A DNA stretch of 64,000 bases from Alviniconcha marisindica (taxonomy: Eukaryota; Mollusca; Gastropoda; Provannidae), in contig JABMCL010000348.1 in the NCBI GenBank assembly GCA_018857735.1, forward strand, positions 753,501 through 817,500, given 5' to 3'. The translations under genes were made by a program, and so were the position numbers. Position 1 is the first letter of the stretch; each line of letters starts with the position of its first letter. The notes below the pieces were generated by a model. That model did no database searches and was not told the origin of the DNA. It saw nothing but the letters and a program-made list of their open reading frames with translations. Below are positions 25,001-31,234 of the stretch, piece by piece.

Positions 25001-27607
25001 AAGCAGGTAAACAGCAAGACTACAATACAAATCAAAATCCATGTACACAAACACATGCATGCACACACGCACACACAGTACATCAAGACCTACAATACGC
25101 ATGCATGCATGCAAACGTTGATGCATGCATGCACATGTACACACACAGTACATCAGTCAACTGAAATAATTTAAGAACAAATTGGTGGGGGGTTGGGGGG
25201 AGGGAGAATTTGTGAGCAGTAGTAGGTTTAAACAGATGGGTCTTCAGAGCAGTTTTAAATGCAATACGTGGATGTTTCTTTTTCATTGTAGAGGACCTAG
25301 GGTTGTTTGTACTTGTAGTTAGGTGCTACTTTGAATTAATGTTATTATTATTATTTAAAGTCTCAGTAAAATCTGTGAAAACATAAAATCTCAAAGGGGT
25401 GACCGGTGTGAAATGCTAAAGAAAGAAAAAAAAGTTCAGTCTTTGAAACCATCAAACCACAGAAGGTAAGATACATATCAAAACATAGTTTCGACACATC
25501 TGTTCTGCACACAAGATACCACCAGTTGCAACCAGTTTTGTTGTTGTTGGTGGTGGCGGGTTTTTTGTTTGTTGTTGGGGTTTTTCGCATTTTTAGTGTG
25601 TGTGTGTGTGTGTGAGAGAGAGCGAGATACCTTTGGCATATGACCCATTCTCAGAAGGTGAGCTCTGAAGTGCGACTCTGGTGTTGGAAAATAAAACATT
25701 ACACAAAAATAAACTTTTGCTGTCGAGTTCACCTCGTAAGTAAATTGTTTAGGAAACGTGTACCCAAAAGATACTTTGGATCTTTAAAATGACTTTACAG
25801 ACACTTCAAATCAGCACCGATGCGTTTCAGGTGTGACTGATGACTCCAATAAAGGGAATTTTAGTTGAGGTTTGCTATTGGTGCAATTGATAAGGATATA
25901 TATATATATGTATACTGGTCTCACAATCGCCCTGATATAACCGCACTGGCTAACTGGGCGTAAAACACCAGTTTACTTACTGGTCTCATTGTTTTACCGT
26001 TTCAAAGCGGCCATGGACAGCATAGCTGTAGCACAGCCGTCCCAAGTTCATACCTGTTTGATACAAGAAAACGGTTATTTGGGTGCACAAGAATTTCCTG
26101 CCCTTGATTTACTGGGTGAACATGAGTTTTAGCCAAGGAAATAAAAAAAATCTCCATGTTTTAACACTACATACCAAGTCATTCTGAGTTGGTGCAATTG
26201 ATACCAACTAATTCTGAGTTCCCAATTCTTATTTGGGAAAATAAGAATTTCCTGCCCTTGATTTACTGGGTGAACGTGAGTTTTAGCCAAGGAAATAAAA
26301 AAAATCTCAATGTTTTAACACTACATACCAAGTAATTCTGAGTTGCTTCCCCTAGCCCAAGTAAACATTGGGGCTAAAACTGCAGAGGTGCAAAGATGAC
26401 ATGGCAAGAAGAGAACAAAATGTGCCATGGGTGTTTATAATTATAGAGCCTTTTGAATATTGATACTAATATTGATTCAAGGTGAGCCATTGTGGCCTAG
26501 CAGTAAGGCATTAGGCTGGTAAGCAGAGGGACCTCGGTTCAAATCCACTTCAGCTTTCCTTTCTCTTCAAAAGTTCTGTTCTGTGGACATCATCTTGTGA
26601 CTTTGTCCCTCACAATTAATGAAACATTAAAATGGCTCTCATCGTTGCCCACATTAATGCAGGAGTCTTTCTGGTGGTGACAGTGTAGCGATAGGTATAT
26701 AATCTCCCTCTCCCCCCCTTCTCCCCATCCCTAATAAGCTTTATAGTTTCTGTGGACGTTACGCACCATGTTTACTATTGATTCAGGCACCAGATTTGTT
26801 GGACAGTCGTCCCAAATTAGTCTGTTTGAGAGGGTGAAAGACTGTTGAAAAAAAAGAAGTCTTTTAATGCCCCCCTCAGCCTTTGTGTTTCCTAAGCTAA
26901 GTGGGGTTTTTTCAGACTGTTCCATGCCATCTCAGTGTTAATAATGATACTGATGAGAATTGTTGTGCACATGACCTGACATACATAAACAAGAGGATGG
27001 TACAAAGCGTACAACAGAGACCACTATGTTGCAGTCGCTAGCCAAAACATTACAGTATACTAGCACTCTCACCAACAACTGAGGCACCTCTAAACAGTGT
27101 ATGAGTTATGCATGTGTGTGTGCACACACACACACATATACACACACATGCACATCCAAATGTATCAGTTGTGGAGATGAAAGAATCTTGCATTCAGTTT
27201 TTTTAAATCCTTTTTTACGGTTGCAACAGGTCTTGGCCTGACAACGCCAGACCCCAAGGGCTTCTACACAACGGAAGATGGTGTGGTCATCCCCATGGGT
27301 GTCGGTACCAAAGCAAACATCCCCTACTCCAGCTTGCTCTACAATGAGTATCCTTCCAGTTTGGGCTATGCTTTGGACTTGACATCTTTTGTTGCTATTT
27401 GTGTTTGTGCATTTGGTTGCATTTTGCATCATTGCCTCCTGTCGCTGGTTTTGGAAGTTTTGATGGGTATGTGTCCTGTGGGTCATTTTTGCTCACATGC
27501 TAATCTCTGCCTGTCTGTCTGTCTCTTTTTCTCACACACATACACATGCACTCTCTCTTGTGTCCGTCTCTCAAACACATGCATGCACACACACACTTTC
27601 TCTCTCT

Positions 27608-27655
<48 letters not shown>

Positions 27656-27942
27656 ATGCGTATGTCTATATAATTTATATCCACATGCAATCACCAGCAG
27701 TTGTAATGTTAGAGATTGTGTTTTTATAAATAACAATTCCTTCAAACTAATCTTTCCTTTCCTGGTCCTTGAAACAATCATTTCTGTCCCAGCTAGTTGC
27801 TGTGTTATTGTTGTTGCTCACTGTTGGGAGTTAGTTGTCTTGATTCTGTTGTTTCTTAACCATCACCAGATACATTGTGTATGATATCGCACAGGTCCAG
27901 ATCAGGTACTTGCTCAAGACCAAATTCAGCTTCAAGTGGTGA
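216..27942 (+). CDS. PARP1: PARP1, poly(ADP-ribose) polymerase 1, 3' twenty exons (partial)
   Basis: PARP1 binds DNA breaks in the nucleus and uses NAD+ to build poly(ADP-ribose) on itself, histones and repair factors. Joined exons: 216-303, 1826-1942, 3606-3688, 5389-5508, 6731-6829, 7668-7822, 8200-8348, 9222-9288, 10130-10207, 11504-11639, 14047-14245, 16072-16197, 16803-16886, 17892-18137, 18959-19057, 21349-21501, 22190-22317, 24588-24649, 27230-27347, 27870-27942. All junctions are GT-AG and phases agree, giving 792 complete codons plus stop. In local numbering: NLS about 1-30, Zn3 25-150 (Cys85, 88, 102, 112), BRCT 172-270, automodification linker 271-318, WGR 320-435, helical domain 436-615, ART 616-792. 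The triad is His642, Tyr676, Glu769; the H-Y and Y-E spacings of 34 and 93 match human PARP1 (34 and 92). Zinc fingers 1 and 2 lie upstream of the window. No exon shows a stop or frameshift, so the gene looks functional. Confidence 0.98.
470..1005. repeat. Minisatellite, ~53-bp unit, about ten copies (PARP1 intron)
   Basis: Units carry ttttgtcagtcgttctgg, then tttatttact and gttcatgctaagactc, with two alternating variants (ttcatttgtgctc and ttgttcatgct). It lies in the intron after the NLS exon. The rest of this intron, 1006-1825, has a poly-C run at about 1469-1481 and no gene or clear element. Confidence 0.9.
1826..1942 (+). CDS. PARP1: PARP1 exon: Zn3 domain, helical N-terminal part
   Basis: It has a tgcag acceptor, a gtatga donor, phase 0 on both sides and 39 codons. 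The encoded segment ([10 protein letters not shown] ... [11 protein letters not shown]) aligns with the human PARP1 helical region ending in VPSGES, which precedes the zinc-binding half of Zn3. Confidence 0.96.
2060..3345. repeat. Minisatellite, 82-bp unit, about fifteen copies (PARP1 intron)
   Basis: Units contain actatagtaatttgcgtg, gactgtatttttgtgtc and gagagagagaacacgaagg. They are highly alike, with one disturbed unit near 2910-2950, and decay to half units at 3300-3480. The array fills nearly the whole intron between the two Zn3 exons. Long - strand open frames here are products of the repeat. Confidence 0.95.
3606..3688 (+). CDS. PARP1: PARP1 exon: Zn3 zinc-binding part, first two Cys
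   Basis: It has a ttccag acceptor and gtcagt donor and ends after two bases of a Thr codon. It encodes [18 protein letters not shown]; the CPEC pair (local Cys85 and Cys88) supplies the first two zinc ligands, equivalent to human Cys295 and Cys298. Confidence 0.97.
3949..4066. repeat. (CA)n-(TC)n-(CA)n compound microsatellite
   Basis: Alternating CA, then a TC tract of about 44 bp, then CA, followed by a poly-C run at about 4080-4089. Intronic. Confidence 0.9.
4178..4310 (-). mobile_element. LINE family X, 3' fragment
   Basis: On the + strand it reads cagttcagtttaagatgg ... ctccgccccatctctgaag, the same start as the larger fragments at 5530-6005, 29940-30250, 34165-34545 and 53005-53110. 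All have the same orientation, with the element's 3' end at the left. Very truncated. Confidence 0.6.
4312..4580. repeat. Interspersed repeat E, copy 1
   Basis: About 250 bp (accagctgggggaaccta, gatctgcatgttcccc) that recurs as the reverse complement at 28372-28605 just downstream of PARP1. No coding potential or terminal inverted repeat was seen. Confidence 0.7.
4905..5290. repeat. Minisatellite, ~31-bp unit, with one inverted block (PARP1 intron)
   Basis: Units read acattttaggcaaactgt then tcacattaag. At 5212-5250 one block is the exact opposite strand of the rest (gtgaacagtttgcctaa), so the array can form a hairpin close to the next PARP1 exon. Confidence 0.9.
5389..5508 (+). CDS. PARP1: PARP1 exon: Zn3 zinc-binding part, last two Cys
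   Basis: It has a tgcag acceptor and gtaagt donor. It encodes [13 protein letters not shown], with Cys102 and Cys112 as the last two zinc ligands, then a basic stretch and the conserved [10 protein letters not shown]. Zn3 links DNA-break sensing to activation of the catalytic domain. Confidence 0.97.
5530..6005 (-). mobile_element. LINE family X, 3' end with RNase H remnant
   Basis: The - strand encodes [20 protein letters not shown], the C-terminal part of a LINE RNase H domain (pattern PGHxGxxGNxxAD). The 3' tail runs to about 5530 and reads as family X. The upstream reverse transcriptase is missing: a 5'-truncated dead copy inside the PARP1 intron. Confidence 0.8.
6481..6709. mobile_element. 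MITE with ~60-bp terminal inverted repeats
   Basis: The left end (ggcaatatccacttttag) and right end (ctaaaagtggacattgcc) are inverted copies for about 60 bp, including the internal cctcaaatt stretch. Possible short target duplication gttttg. The right end is 21 bp from the next PARP1 exon, abutting the polypyrimidine tract. Confidence 0.85.
6731..6829 (+). CDS. PARP1: PARP1 exon: end of Zn3 and linker to BRCT
   Basis: It has a ttccag acceptor and gtaaat donor. It encodes [13 protein letters not shown], then a Ser/Thr/Val-rich linker of about 20 residues that ends on a split Gly codon completed by the next exon. The linker is shorter than in human PARP1. A MITE ends 21 bp before this exon (see 6481-6709). 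Confidence 0.92.
7370..7585. repeat. Tandem duplication of ~115 bp, two copies
   Basis: ctttctagaaaaggggtg ... ggctagttcctttaa occurs twice in the PARP1 intron. It is followed by a poly-C run (7624-7641) next to the BRCT exon acceptor. Confidence 0.75.
7668..7822 (+). CDS. PARP1: PARP1 exon: BRCT domain, N-terminal half
   Basis: It has a tgcag acceptor just after a poly-C tract, and a gtaggg donor. It encodes [14 protein letters not shown] ... [10 protein letters not shown] ... CISTK, the first strands and helix of the BRCT fold, with the conserved GG of the alpha1-beta2 turn and the PARP1-typical CISTK. Confidence 0.97.
8200..8348 (+). CDS. PARP1: PARP1 exon: BRCT domain, C-terminal half
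   Basis: It has a tttcag acceptor and gtgagt donor and ends in phase 0. It encodes [18 protein letters not shown] and ends LASWGGD, with the conserved Trp of the last BRCT helix region. GC-rich third positions set the exon apart from its AT-rich flanks. Confidence 0.97.
8425..8720. mobile_element. Palindromic MITE, arms ~135 bp
   Basis: The left arm (ggggaaatcccttttatc, gcaagcc-like junction, ttaaacaacagataaatg) is mirrored by the right arm (catttatctgttgttta, gataaaggggatttcccc). Both ends carry a gaacctttt motif. A related copy at 61564-62010 is interrupted by a SINE; partial relatives lie at 16228-16275 and 33118-33280. Confidence 0.85.
9222..9288 (+). CDS. PARP1: PARP1 exon: automodification linker, part 1
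   Basis: It has a gaag acceptor and gtgagt donor. It encodes a 22-residue Lys/Arg-rich linker containing two Lys-Ser pairs (MKSAPKS). Lys-Ser is the motif modified by the PARP1-HPF1 complex in characterised animals; use of these sites here is inference. The exon was placed by phase and by position between BRCT and WGR rather than by strong identity. Confidence 0.85.
9425..10129 (+). repeat. Minisatellite made of copies of the next splice acceptor and exon start
   Basis: Eight units, 67-140 bp apart, begin cag|aggagcatttca at 9443, 9559, 9626, 9699, 9768, 9840, 9912 and 10052; the true exon starts at 10130 with aggagcgtttcacaaag. All eight keep the AG and the exon-like start but run into an in-frame stop within eight codons. 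A short SINE-tail fragment (9949-9992) sits inside the array. Confidence 0.92.
9949..9992 (+). repeat. Short dispersed tail repeat T
   Basis: ggtgttttacgcgcagtc then tatatcagggcgat. The same 45-50 bp core is found at 17246-17277, 25925-25976, 36098-36136 and 50409-50454, several times beside microsatellites. Probably the 3' end of a SINE or LINE family. Confidence 0.65.
10130..10207 (+). CDS. PARP1: PARP1 exon: automodification linker, part 2
   Basis: It has a gttacag acceptor and gtaaga donor. It encodes [18 protein letters not shown] then AAVDPDSG, matching the conserved lead into the WGR domain. The intron upstream carries eight degenerate copies of this acceptor and exon start (see 9425-10129). 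Confidence 0.96.
10441..10608 (+). mobile_element. Interspersed repeat F (probable LINE 3' end), copy 1
   Basis: actttattgccaagtgtc ... gcactaggaatgtttt ... aaagtcattcataaataa is repeated in the same orientation at 24685-24855. No terminal inverted repeat; the T-rich start and A-rich end suggest a retroelement tail. Confidence 0.65.
10929..11290. repeat. ATA-rich LINE tail and ~165-bp tandem duplication
   Basis: (ATA)n followed by ataaagcgctgttcac looks like an inverted LINE 3' tail. Then aacctgagttaaactcac ... gaaacaataaccatgtt occurs twice in tandem. Intronic, no gene. Confidence 0.7.
11504..11639 (+). CDS. PARP1: PARP1 exon: WGR domain, first part
   Basis: It has a gtgcag acceptor and gtttgc donor. 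It encodes [19 protein letters not shown], the [12 protein letters not shown] stretch and DKGNR-like residues of the WGR beta-sheet. An open frame runs upstream into the intron, but the acceptor and phase fix the start. The codon at the 3' junction becomes Ser where human PARP1 has Arg. Confidence 0.97.
11864..12230. repeat. Degenerate repeats with gatcyggat and ggaagcaagc motifs
   Basis: Three loose copies of a roughly 110-bp sequence (cagatccgatctggat, tctggaagcaagccgatg, tctggcaggatgcaacc). The stretch 12231-12780 that follows has no recognisable element. Confidence 0.55.
12780..13995. repeat. Minisatellite, ~57-bp unit, about twenty copies (PARP1 intron)
   Basis: Units read tacatttctggtgttcat, gtagtatgaaccacctac and catgatcacagtgcatac. 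Two subtypes alternate: one with gttcatgt, one with a TG-rich variant and actataaaccactcacc. It ends about 50 bp before the WGR exon. Confidence 0.93.
14047..14245 (+). CDS. PARP1: PARP1 exon: WGR domain, second part
   Basis: It has a caacag acceptor and gtgggc donor. It encodes [17 protein letters not shown], containing the Trp-Gly-Arg signature, and ends [11 protein letters not shown]. The WGR domain contacts the DNA 5' end and passes the damage signal to the helical domain. Confidence 0.98.
14258..14998. repeat. Minisatellite, 56-60-bp unit, about twelve copies (PARP1 intron)
   Basis: Starts 13 bp after the WGR exon. Units hold caagtcttgtcttcaggc and aacagaatgaggccc; from about 14690 the middle changes to tttgtatggccttaatc, so two subtypes are arranged in blocks. 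The stretch 14999-15600 shows no element. Confidence 0.93.
15620..15876 (+). mobile_element. CR1/L2-like LINE 3' end
   Basis: The frame ending at 15687 reads [15 protein letters not shown] then stop, the typical C-terminus of CR1-like reverse transcriptase ORFs. It is followed by a 3' UTR ending in agcgctctgggctctt and ATTATT. 5'-truncated. TG-rich sequence follows to 16050. Confidence 0.75.
16072..16197 (+). CDS. PARP1: PARP1 exon: start of helical regulatory domain
   Basis: It has an acag acceptor and gtactg donor and 42 codons. It encodes MKKLTV, then [20 protein letters not shown], the first helices of the autoinhibitory helical domain. Confidence 0.97.
16706..16734. repeat. 29-bp poly-C run
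   Basis: An uninterrupted C tract in a PARP1 intron, 68 bp before the KMPLGKLSK exon, with C-rich flanks from about 16610. Confidence 0.95.
16803..16886 (+). CDS. PARP1: PARP1 exon: helical domain, KMPLGKLSK segment
   Basis: It has a tttcag acceptor and gtaaga donor and 28 codons. The [15 protein letters not shown] sequence is a hallmark of the PARP1-3 helical domain. Confidence 0.98.
17561..17731 (+). mobile_element. SINE family B, near full-length copy
   Basis: Begins agttcaggagctgtgtg and runs through gtggccgtcctgagctg and tctgacatctgaggac-like sequence to cttcatcatc. It matches the copy at 61626-61800, whose ends are fixed by a target duplication. Lies in the PARP1 intron, sense orientation. 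Confidence 0.85.
17892..18137 (+). CDS. PARP1: PARP1 exon: helical domain core
   Basis: It has a ccttag acceptor and gtatgt donor and 82 codons. It contains [13 protein letters not shown], then [15 protein letters not shown] and [10 protein letters not shown]. The acidic loop before DPID matches the region whose Asp residues help autoinhibition in human PARP1. Confidence 0.98.
18138..18850. repeat. TG- and GA/GGG-rich intron sequence
   Basis: Simple-sequence TG, then GAGAG and GGGG-rich tract to about 18460, then three loose copies of a gtagaggaatatcagattt-like segment. The - strand Pro/Thr-rich open frames here are low-complexity products. Confidence 0.8.
18959..19057 (+). CDS. PARP1: PARP1 exon: last helix of helical domain
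   Basis: It has a ttccag acceptor and gtaagg donor and 33 codons. It encodes [19 protein letters not shown], the junction leading into the catalytic fold. Confidence 0.97.
19322..19600. mobile_element. Palindromic MITE, second family
   Basis: Arms share gggagttaattagcgctc / gagcgctaattaactccc near the ends and aactctcacctggcatg / catgccaggtgagagtt at the centre. A diverged half copy is recognisable at 58600-58750. The intron rest to 20680 shows no further element. Confidence 0.8.
20641..21348 (+). repeat. Minisatellite bounded by two copies of the same acceptor and exon start
   Basis: At 20691 a cttcag acceptor is followed by atctttgaggtggactgg through gcagcagtatgag, a near copy of the true exon start at 21349. 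Between them about twelve ~50-bp units (tctgttcacacacaagtc, ttctacccctctgtctg) derive from the intron part of the same segment. The distance between acceptors is 657 bp, and the frame stays open throughout. Confidence 0.92.
21349..21501 (+). CDS. PARP1: PARP1 exon: ART domain with NAD+-binding His
   Basis: It has a cttcag acceptor and gtatgt donor and 51 codons. It encodes [16 protein letters not shown] then [19 protein letters not shown]. The triad His codon is at 21427-21429. The acceptor and the first ~45 bp of this exon also occur 657 bp upstream (20691-20737), with an open frame between. Confidence 0.98.
21537..22189 (+). repeat. Minisatellite made of copies of the next acceptor and exon start
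   Basis: Eleven units start at 21537, 21598, 21659, 21717, 21778, 21836, 21894, 21952, 22013, 22069 and 22138, mostly 58-61 bp apart. Each reads tttcag|actggctacatg like the real exon at 22190 (accggctacatgttcggc). Distal units are nearly identical to each other; the last three keep more exon sequence (tttggcaaaggaata). Confidence 0.95.
22190..22317 (+). CDS. PARP1: PARP1 exon: ART domain with triad Tyr
   Basis: It has a tttcag acceptor and gtaagt donor. It encodes [20 protein letters not shown]; the triad Tyr codon is at 22217-22219. It is preceded by eleven degenerate copies of its own start (see 21537-22189). Confidence 0.98.
22396..22505 (+). mobile_element. SINE family B, short variant
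   Basis: gagctcaggagctttgtg ... ctccccgtccctaatgg ... gtggacgtaaagcaatat. Same head as family B but an internal deletion shared with the copies at 36514-36685. Confidence 0.75.
22865..24210 (+). pseudogene. Decayed hAT-like transposase in PARP1 intron
   Basis: A first segment (22865-23245) reads through [20 protein letters not shown] and ends KHKIP-stop, directly followed in frame by [13 protein letters not shown]. Known hAT-related proteins have the same order (TDGSND, then WENCVxxGxDN). A second open segment (23460-24173) has hAT-like [12 protein letters not shown] and [19 protein letters not shown] helices. A stop, and loss of sequence between 23246 and 23459, break the gene. No BED finger or flanking inverted repeats were recognised. 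Sense to PARP1. Its 3' tail (24125-24210) recurs inverted at 49430-49500. Confidence 0.7.
24588..24649 (+). CDS. PARP1: PARP1 exon: ART domain, [10 protein letters not shown] segment
   Basis: It has a cacag acceptor and gtaaga donor. This small 62-bp exon encodes [18 protein letters not shown]. It lies 3' of an intron holding a decayed hAT-like element. Confidence 0.96.
24685..24855 (+). mobile_element. Interspersed repeat F, copy 2
   Basis: cagttttattgccaagtg ... ttgcactaggaatgtttt ... caaataaatacatgag, matching 10441-10608 in the same orientation. Confidence 0.65.
25190..25300 (-). mobile_element. CR1-like LINE C-terminal fragment
   Basis: The - strand reads [20 protein letters not shown], the conserved tail of CR1-like reverse transcriptase ORFs. 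Surrounded by CA/TGCA microsatellites (25040-25150) and TG (25598-25613). Confidence 0.65.
25925..25976 (-). repeat. Short dispersed tail repeat T
   Basis: aatcgccctgatataacc then gggcgtaaaacaccag, preceded by a TA microsatellite. Reverse orientation to the copy at 9949. Confidence 0.65.
26089..26350. repeat. Tandem duplication, ~150-bp spacing
   Basis: aagaatttcctgcccttg ... aatctccatgttttaac ... ccaagtcattctgagttg occurs twice. Intronic. Confidence 0.75.
26480..26775 (+). mobile_element. tRNA-derived SINE family A, full-length copy with target duplication
   Basis: Pol III boxes are visible: an A-box-like tggcctagcagtaaggc (about 26493) and B-box ggttcaaatcc (26536-26546). The tail reads ccctaataagctttat, then cacc and gtttac. 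A 10-bp target duplication tattgattca flanks it (26470-26479 and 26776-26785). Sense orientation in the PARP1 intron. Confidence 0.92.
27230..27347 (+). CDS. PARP1: PARP1 exon: ART domain up to the catalytic Glu
   Basis: It has a caacag acceptor. The donor gtatcc is weak but gives the only phase that restores LLYNEYIVYD. It encodes [19 protein letters not shown] ... YSSLLYN and ends with the first two bases (GA) of the catalytic Glu codon. Confidence 0.95.
27605..27654. repeat. (TC)n microsatellite
   Basis: About 44 bp of TC in the last PARP1 intron. Confidence 0.9.
27870..27942 (+). CDS. PARP1: PARP1 terminal coding exon
   Basis: It has a caccag acceptor. Its first base completes the catalytic Glu codon; then come [23 protein letters not shown] and a TGA stop at 27940-27942. 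The C-terminus is a few residues different from the human SLW ending. Confidence 0.97.
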
Positions 27943-28042
27943 TTCTGCATCTGATCCCAACCTGTTAGAAAAGAAATACTGTTGCTAGAGGTAGTGACAG
28001 GTATTTTGTTGGTGTTTTTTTAAGCATGTGATGTGTGCTTGT

Positions 28043-28048
28043 AATAAA
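28043..28048 (+). terminator. PARP1: Polyadenylation signal of PARP1
   Basis: A canonical AATAAA lies 101 bp after the stop codon and is followed by T-rich sequence. This implies a short 3' UTR of roughly 110-130 bp. No competing AATAAA was seen between the stop and this site. Confidence 0.75.
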
Positions 28049-28371
28049 GGATTTATTTTTATGGATGCACAGTACAAACAATTCTTAACTGAGATGTGTT
28101 GCTGTTTTGTCTTTGGAGTGTGTTATTACTGCAATTTTTCTGAAGATGCAAGTGGACATTGCCAGCGTGTCCTTGCCTTATAATATGGGCAATAGACGAT
28201 CTTCGGAAATCCAAGGGACTGCACTTGGTAAGTGCCAACGGGCATGGAGCTGTATGCATAGGTCTATGTCTGCGGGTGTAGCGCAGAGTAGGCATGCTTT
28301 TTGGGGGGGTACAGTGAGCACGTGGGCAAAATGATGGATACCCGTAAACAAAAGGCAAAAAAAGCATTAGA

Positions 28372-28605
28372 AATGCCGATCAAGCACTCGCCATTCATGG
28401 GGAACATGCAGATCGGATAGTAGGTTCCCCCAGCTGGTAGTCTAGTATAAATTATAATAGGTCCATGCGTGAAGAACTAAAACTGTCGCAGATCGGCTCT
28501 TCTCCACTGCTGCCTCCATTCAGGGGACTTCACTCTCCCAGAGTATGAAAACACTGTCAAATTATCTTTGCCTGTTATTTCTGGAAATCGTCTATTGGTG
28601 AAAGG
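28372..28605. repeat. Interspersed repeat E, copy 2
   Basis: Reverse complement of 4312-4580 (ggttcccccagctggtag, aactgtcgcagatcggc). Confidence 0.7.
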
Positions 28606-28864
28606 ACTGACTGTTTGAAACTCCATGTTGATGTAGTGGTTATGTATGTTTTGTATTTGTAGTTTTGGATTGATTTTGCAATTTGACTTGCATACGAGAA
28701 GAGTTTTAAAATGTGAATTTGTTTACGACAGTTTGCTTGTCCCAAGGTGACCCATCTGCAGTTGGCAAGACATTAAAATCCAGTTACTAACTCACTGAAG
28801 ATGCAAAATGAGAACATTTTGATTCTGCCTTCAGGTGTAATATGGTGTTAGTTGTGTCTAAAAC

Positions 28865-29290
28865 AGTGATTAGACAAGGTTTGGTGACTTCATTTGTGTA
28901 AAAATAACTGACTAGATGTGGATTAGTGACTTCACTTGTGTCAAAAACAGTGACTAGACATGGTTTAGTGACTTGTGTCTAAAACAGTGACTAGACATGG
29001 TTTAGTGACTTCACTTGTGTCTAAAACAATGACTAGACATGGTTGAGTGACTTGTCTAAAACAGTGACTAGACATTGTTTAGTGACTTCACTTGTGTAAA
29101 AAAAACTGACTAGACATTGATTAGTGACTTCACTTGTGTCTAAAATAGTGACTACACGTGGATTAGTGACTTTAGTTATGTCTATAACAGAGACTAAGAC
29201 CTGGTTTGGTGACTTGGTTATTTGCATCTAAAACAGTAACCTACATGGCTTAGTGACTTGATTTGTGTCTAAAGGTGACTAAATATGAGT
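28865..29290. repeat. Minisatellite, ~42-bp unit, about ten copies
   Basis: Units read gtgacttcacttgtgtct, aaaacagtgactagacat and ggtttagt; diverged and of uneven length. Downstream of PARP1; 29291-29939 holds nothing recognisable. Confidence 0.85.
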
Positions 29291-29939
29291 CAACAACTTG
29301 GCTGGGGTGTGTTATAATTACTTGCTGATCACTTTTATGTCGTGCTATTCTCCGCTCACAAAAATTGATACCGTAGATAGTGCTCCAGTTGTTTCATACT
29401 TATCACAAAGATAGTACTTGAGTTGTTTCAAAATGGGGATTAATCATAGAATGGCTTTACTTGTTTTGATTTGTGCACAAGCTTTCAAAAACATTTAAAC
29501 AAAATAAAAATTAGGAATACTTTTGAAGATGTCTAACTTCAAATTGAAATCGAAGGATTCAGTTTTTTTGTTTTTTTTTAGCAAGATGAATCAGATTTGG
29601 TTTAATCTCTATAGGCTGTCACATGTATGATTGAGTTCAGAGCTGTGCATCACCTTTCCGCATGCACATGCATGTATTTTTAAGGAACCATCTGTGCCAT
29701 TAAAAATAAGTTGCCAGATATTGTTGTTGTCTAGTGAGGCTGTTGACAGTTGTGAGCTTCACAAGGCTGTATAGTTTTTCAAGCCTGTGCAATGATGTGT
29801 TCAGTCGCACCTGTGCTATGTATGACATGTTTAGTTTGGATCAGTTCAGTGCATCTGTCACAACCCAAAATGCATCACTCGCCAGGTCCCTCAGTCCCAT
29901 GACAGCCTCTGTCAGCAGCCTCACACTGAACAAAGCAGA

Positions 29940-30250
29940 TCAGTTCAGTTCAGTTCAAAATGGTATCTTTGCGCTCAGAAAAGCCCTATGCATTCCACCC
30001 CGTCTCTCAGAAGTTCCCCCAATCTCGCCTTTGAAACGGTTCCAATGTTTGTCAGATTGACGATGGCCCTCTCTCGTCCTTTCAAGGAAGATCATCTAGC
30101 ACTTCGTCTTTCCATGCCTCTCTCCTCCAGTGGGTCAATGGTGTGATGTCTTTGGCTTTGTACCCGCAGATATTGTCTCAAGCTCCTCAACACTTTCAGA
30201 TCTTCCAAGAAGCAGGCCACATGTGAGGGTTGCTTAGCCCTTGAACAAAA
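29940..30250 (-). mobile_element. LINE family X, 3' fragment
   Basis: Starts (+ strand) cagttcagttcaaaatgg and runs to gcaggccacatgtgaggg, matching 5530-5905 without the RNase H part. 30251-30960 holds nothing recognisable apart from G-rich tracts near 30610. Confidence 0.75.
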
Positions 30251-30974
30251 CAGCCTGGTTTAAGCTCCAAACTTACCATCAGATCACAGGGGTACACGCA
30301 TTACTTAAATGCTGCAACTGGTGACTTGTGCAATGCAACCTGTTTACACACAGTGGAGCCCCACTTCTAAGACCACCCCAGTACAGTACGGGAAGAAGGT
30401 CTCTAATGAGGGCTTGTCCTTTGTCCAGGGTTCAACTACATGAAGATGTGGAGGTGAAGGTTCCAGAAAAGGTGACCTTAACAGGGAGGTGGTCTCTATA
30501 GAATAGGGTCTTTCAGTCGGGGTTCCTTTTGGCTGGGTTTTCTCTCCTCCATAAAATAGGTTTTGTGTTTGTGTGAGGGGGGTTACCCATATTTTTATTT
30601 TTTTCGTTTGTGGGGGGAGGGGGGGTAAACATATTTTTTTGGTTTGAAGCAGACTTGCCCAAAATCTCTATGTTGTCCGAAATAAGGGGTAAAAACTATA
30701 ATCACATACTGTGCAATGCAAGCAGACATGGACATTGTTTTTGCTTTCTTTTTCTGCTTTTAGTGTTGTTGTTTGTTGATTTGTTTTTATAGTACAGACA
30801 TGTTTAGAGACAAAAATGTGCTTGAAAACTTTAGTTTTTGTTAGTTGTTTTTTTAATAATTTTTTACTGAAAGAAAAGCCCGAGTTGTTGCTACGTTTTT
30901 TGGTTTTGCTTTTATCACCTGCAGCTGGTTTGATCACAAACCTAGTTTTTGCAAGCACAGGATTCAAGTATGCT

Positions 30975-31195
30975 TGCAAAGTTTCACTTTTAGGTTGGTG
31001 GAATAAACCAAAATTAATGTGCCATGTTTGCACTTTACTGCCAGATGTATACTGTGTGTGCACATTTGTTTTGTTTTGTTTTTGCACTCAGCCATTTGCA
31101 TAAGTTTCTGGGATAAACCAAAATTAATGTTCCACATTTTCTCATCACTGCCAGAAGTATATTGTGTGCACAGATTCATTTTATTTGTTTTTGTA
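30975..31195. repeat. Tandem duplication of ~115 bp
   Basis: ataaaccaaaattaatgt ... actgccagatgtatactg ... ttgtttttgcactc occurs twice just upstream of the possible exon at 31235. Confidence 0.7.
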
Positions 31196-31234
31196 CTCGG
31201 ACGTTTCCATCGGCAACTATTCTGCACAGGAGGT

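Noticed and set aside
26493..26546. A functional tRNA gene from the A and B boxes
   Set aside because: The body does not fold as a full cloverleaf with a clear anticodon arm and is followed by the SINE body; target duplication marks it as a SINE.
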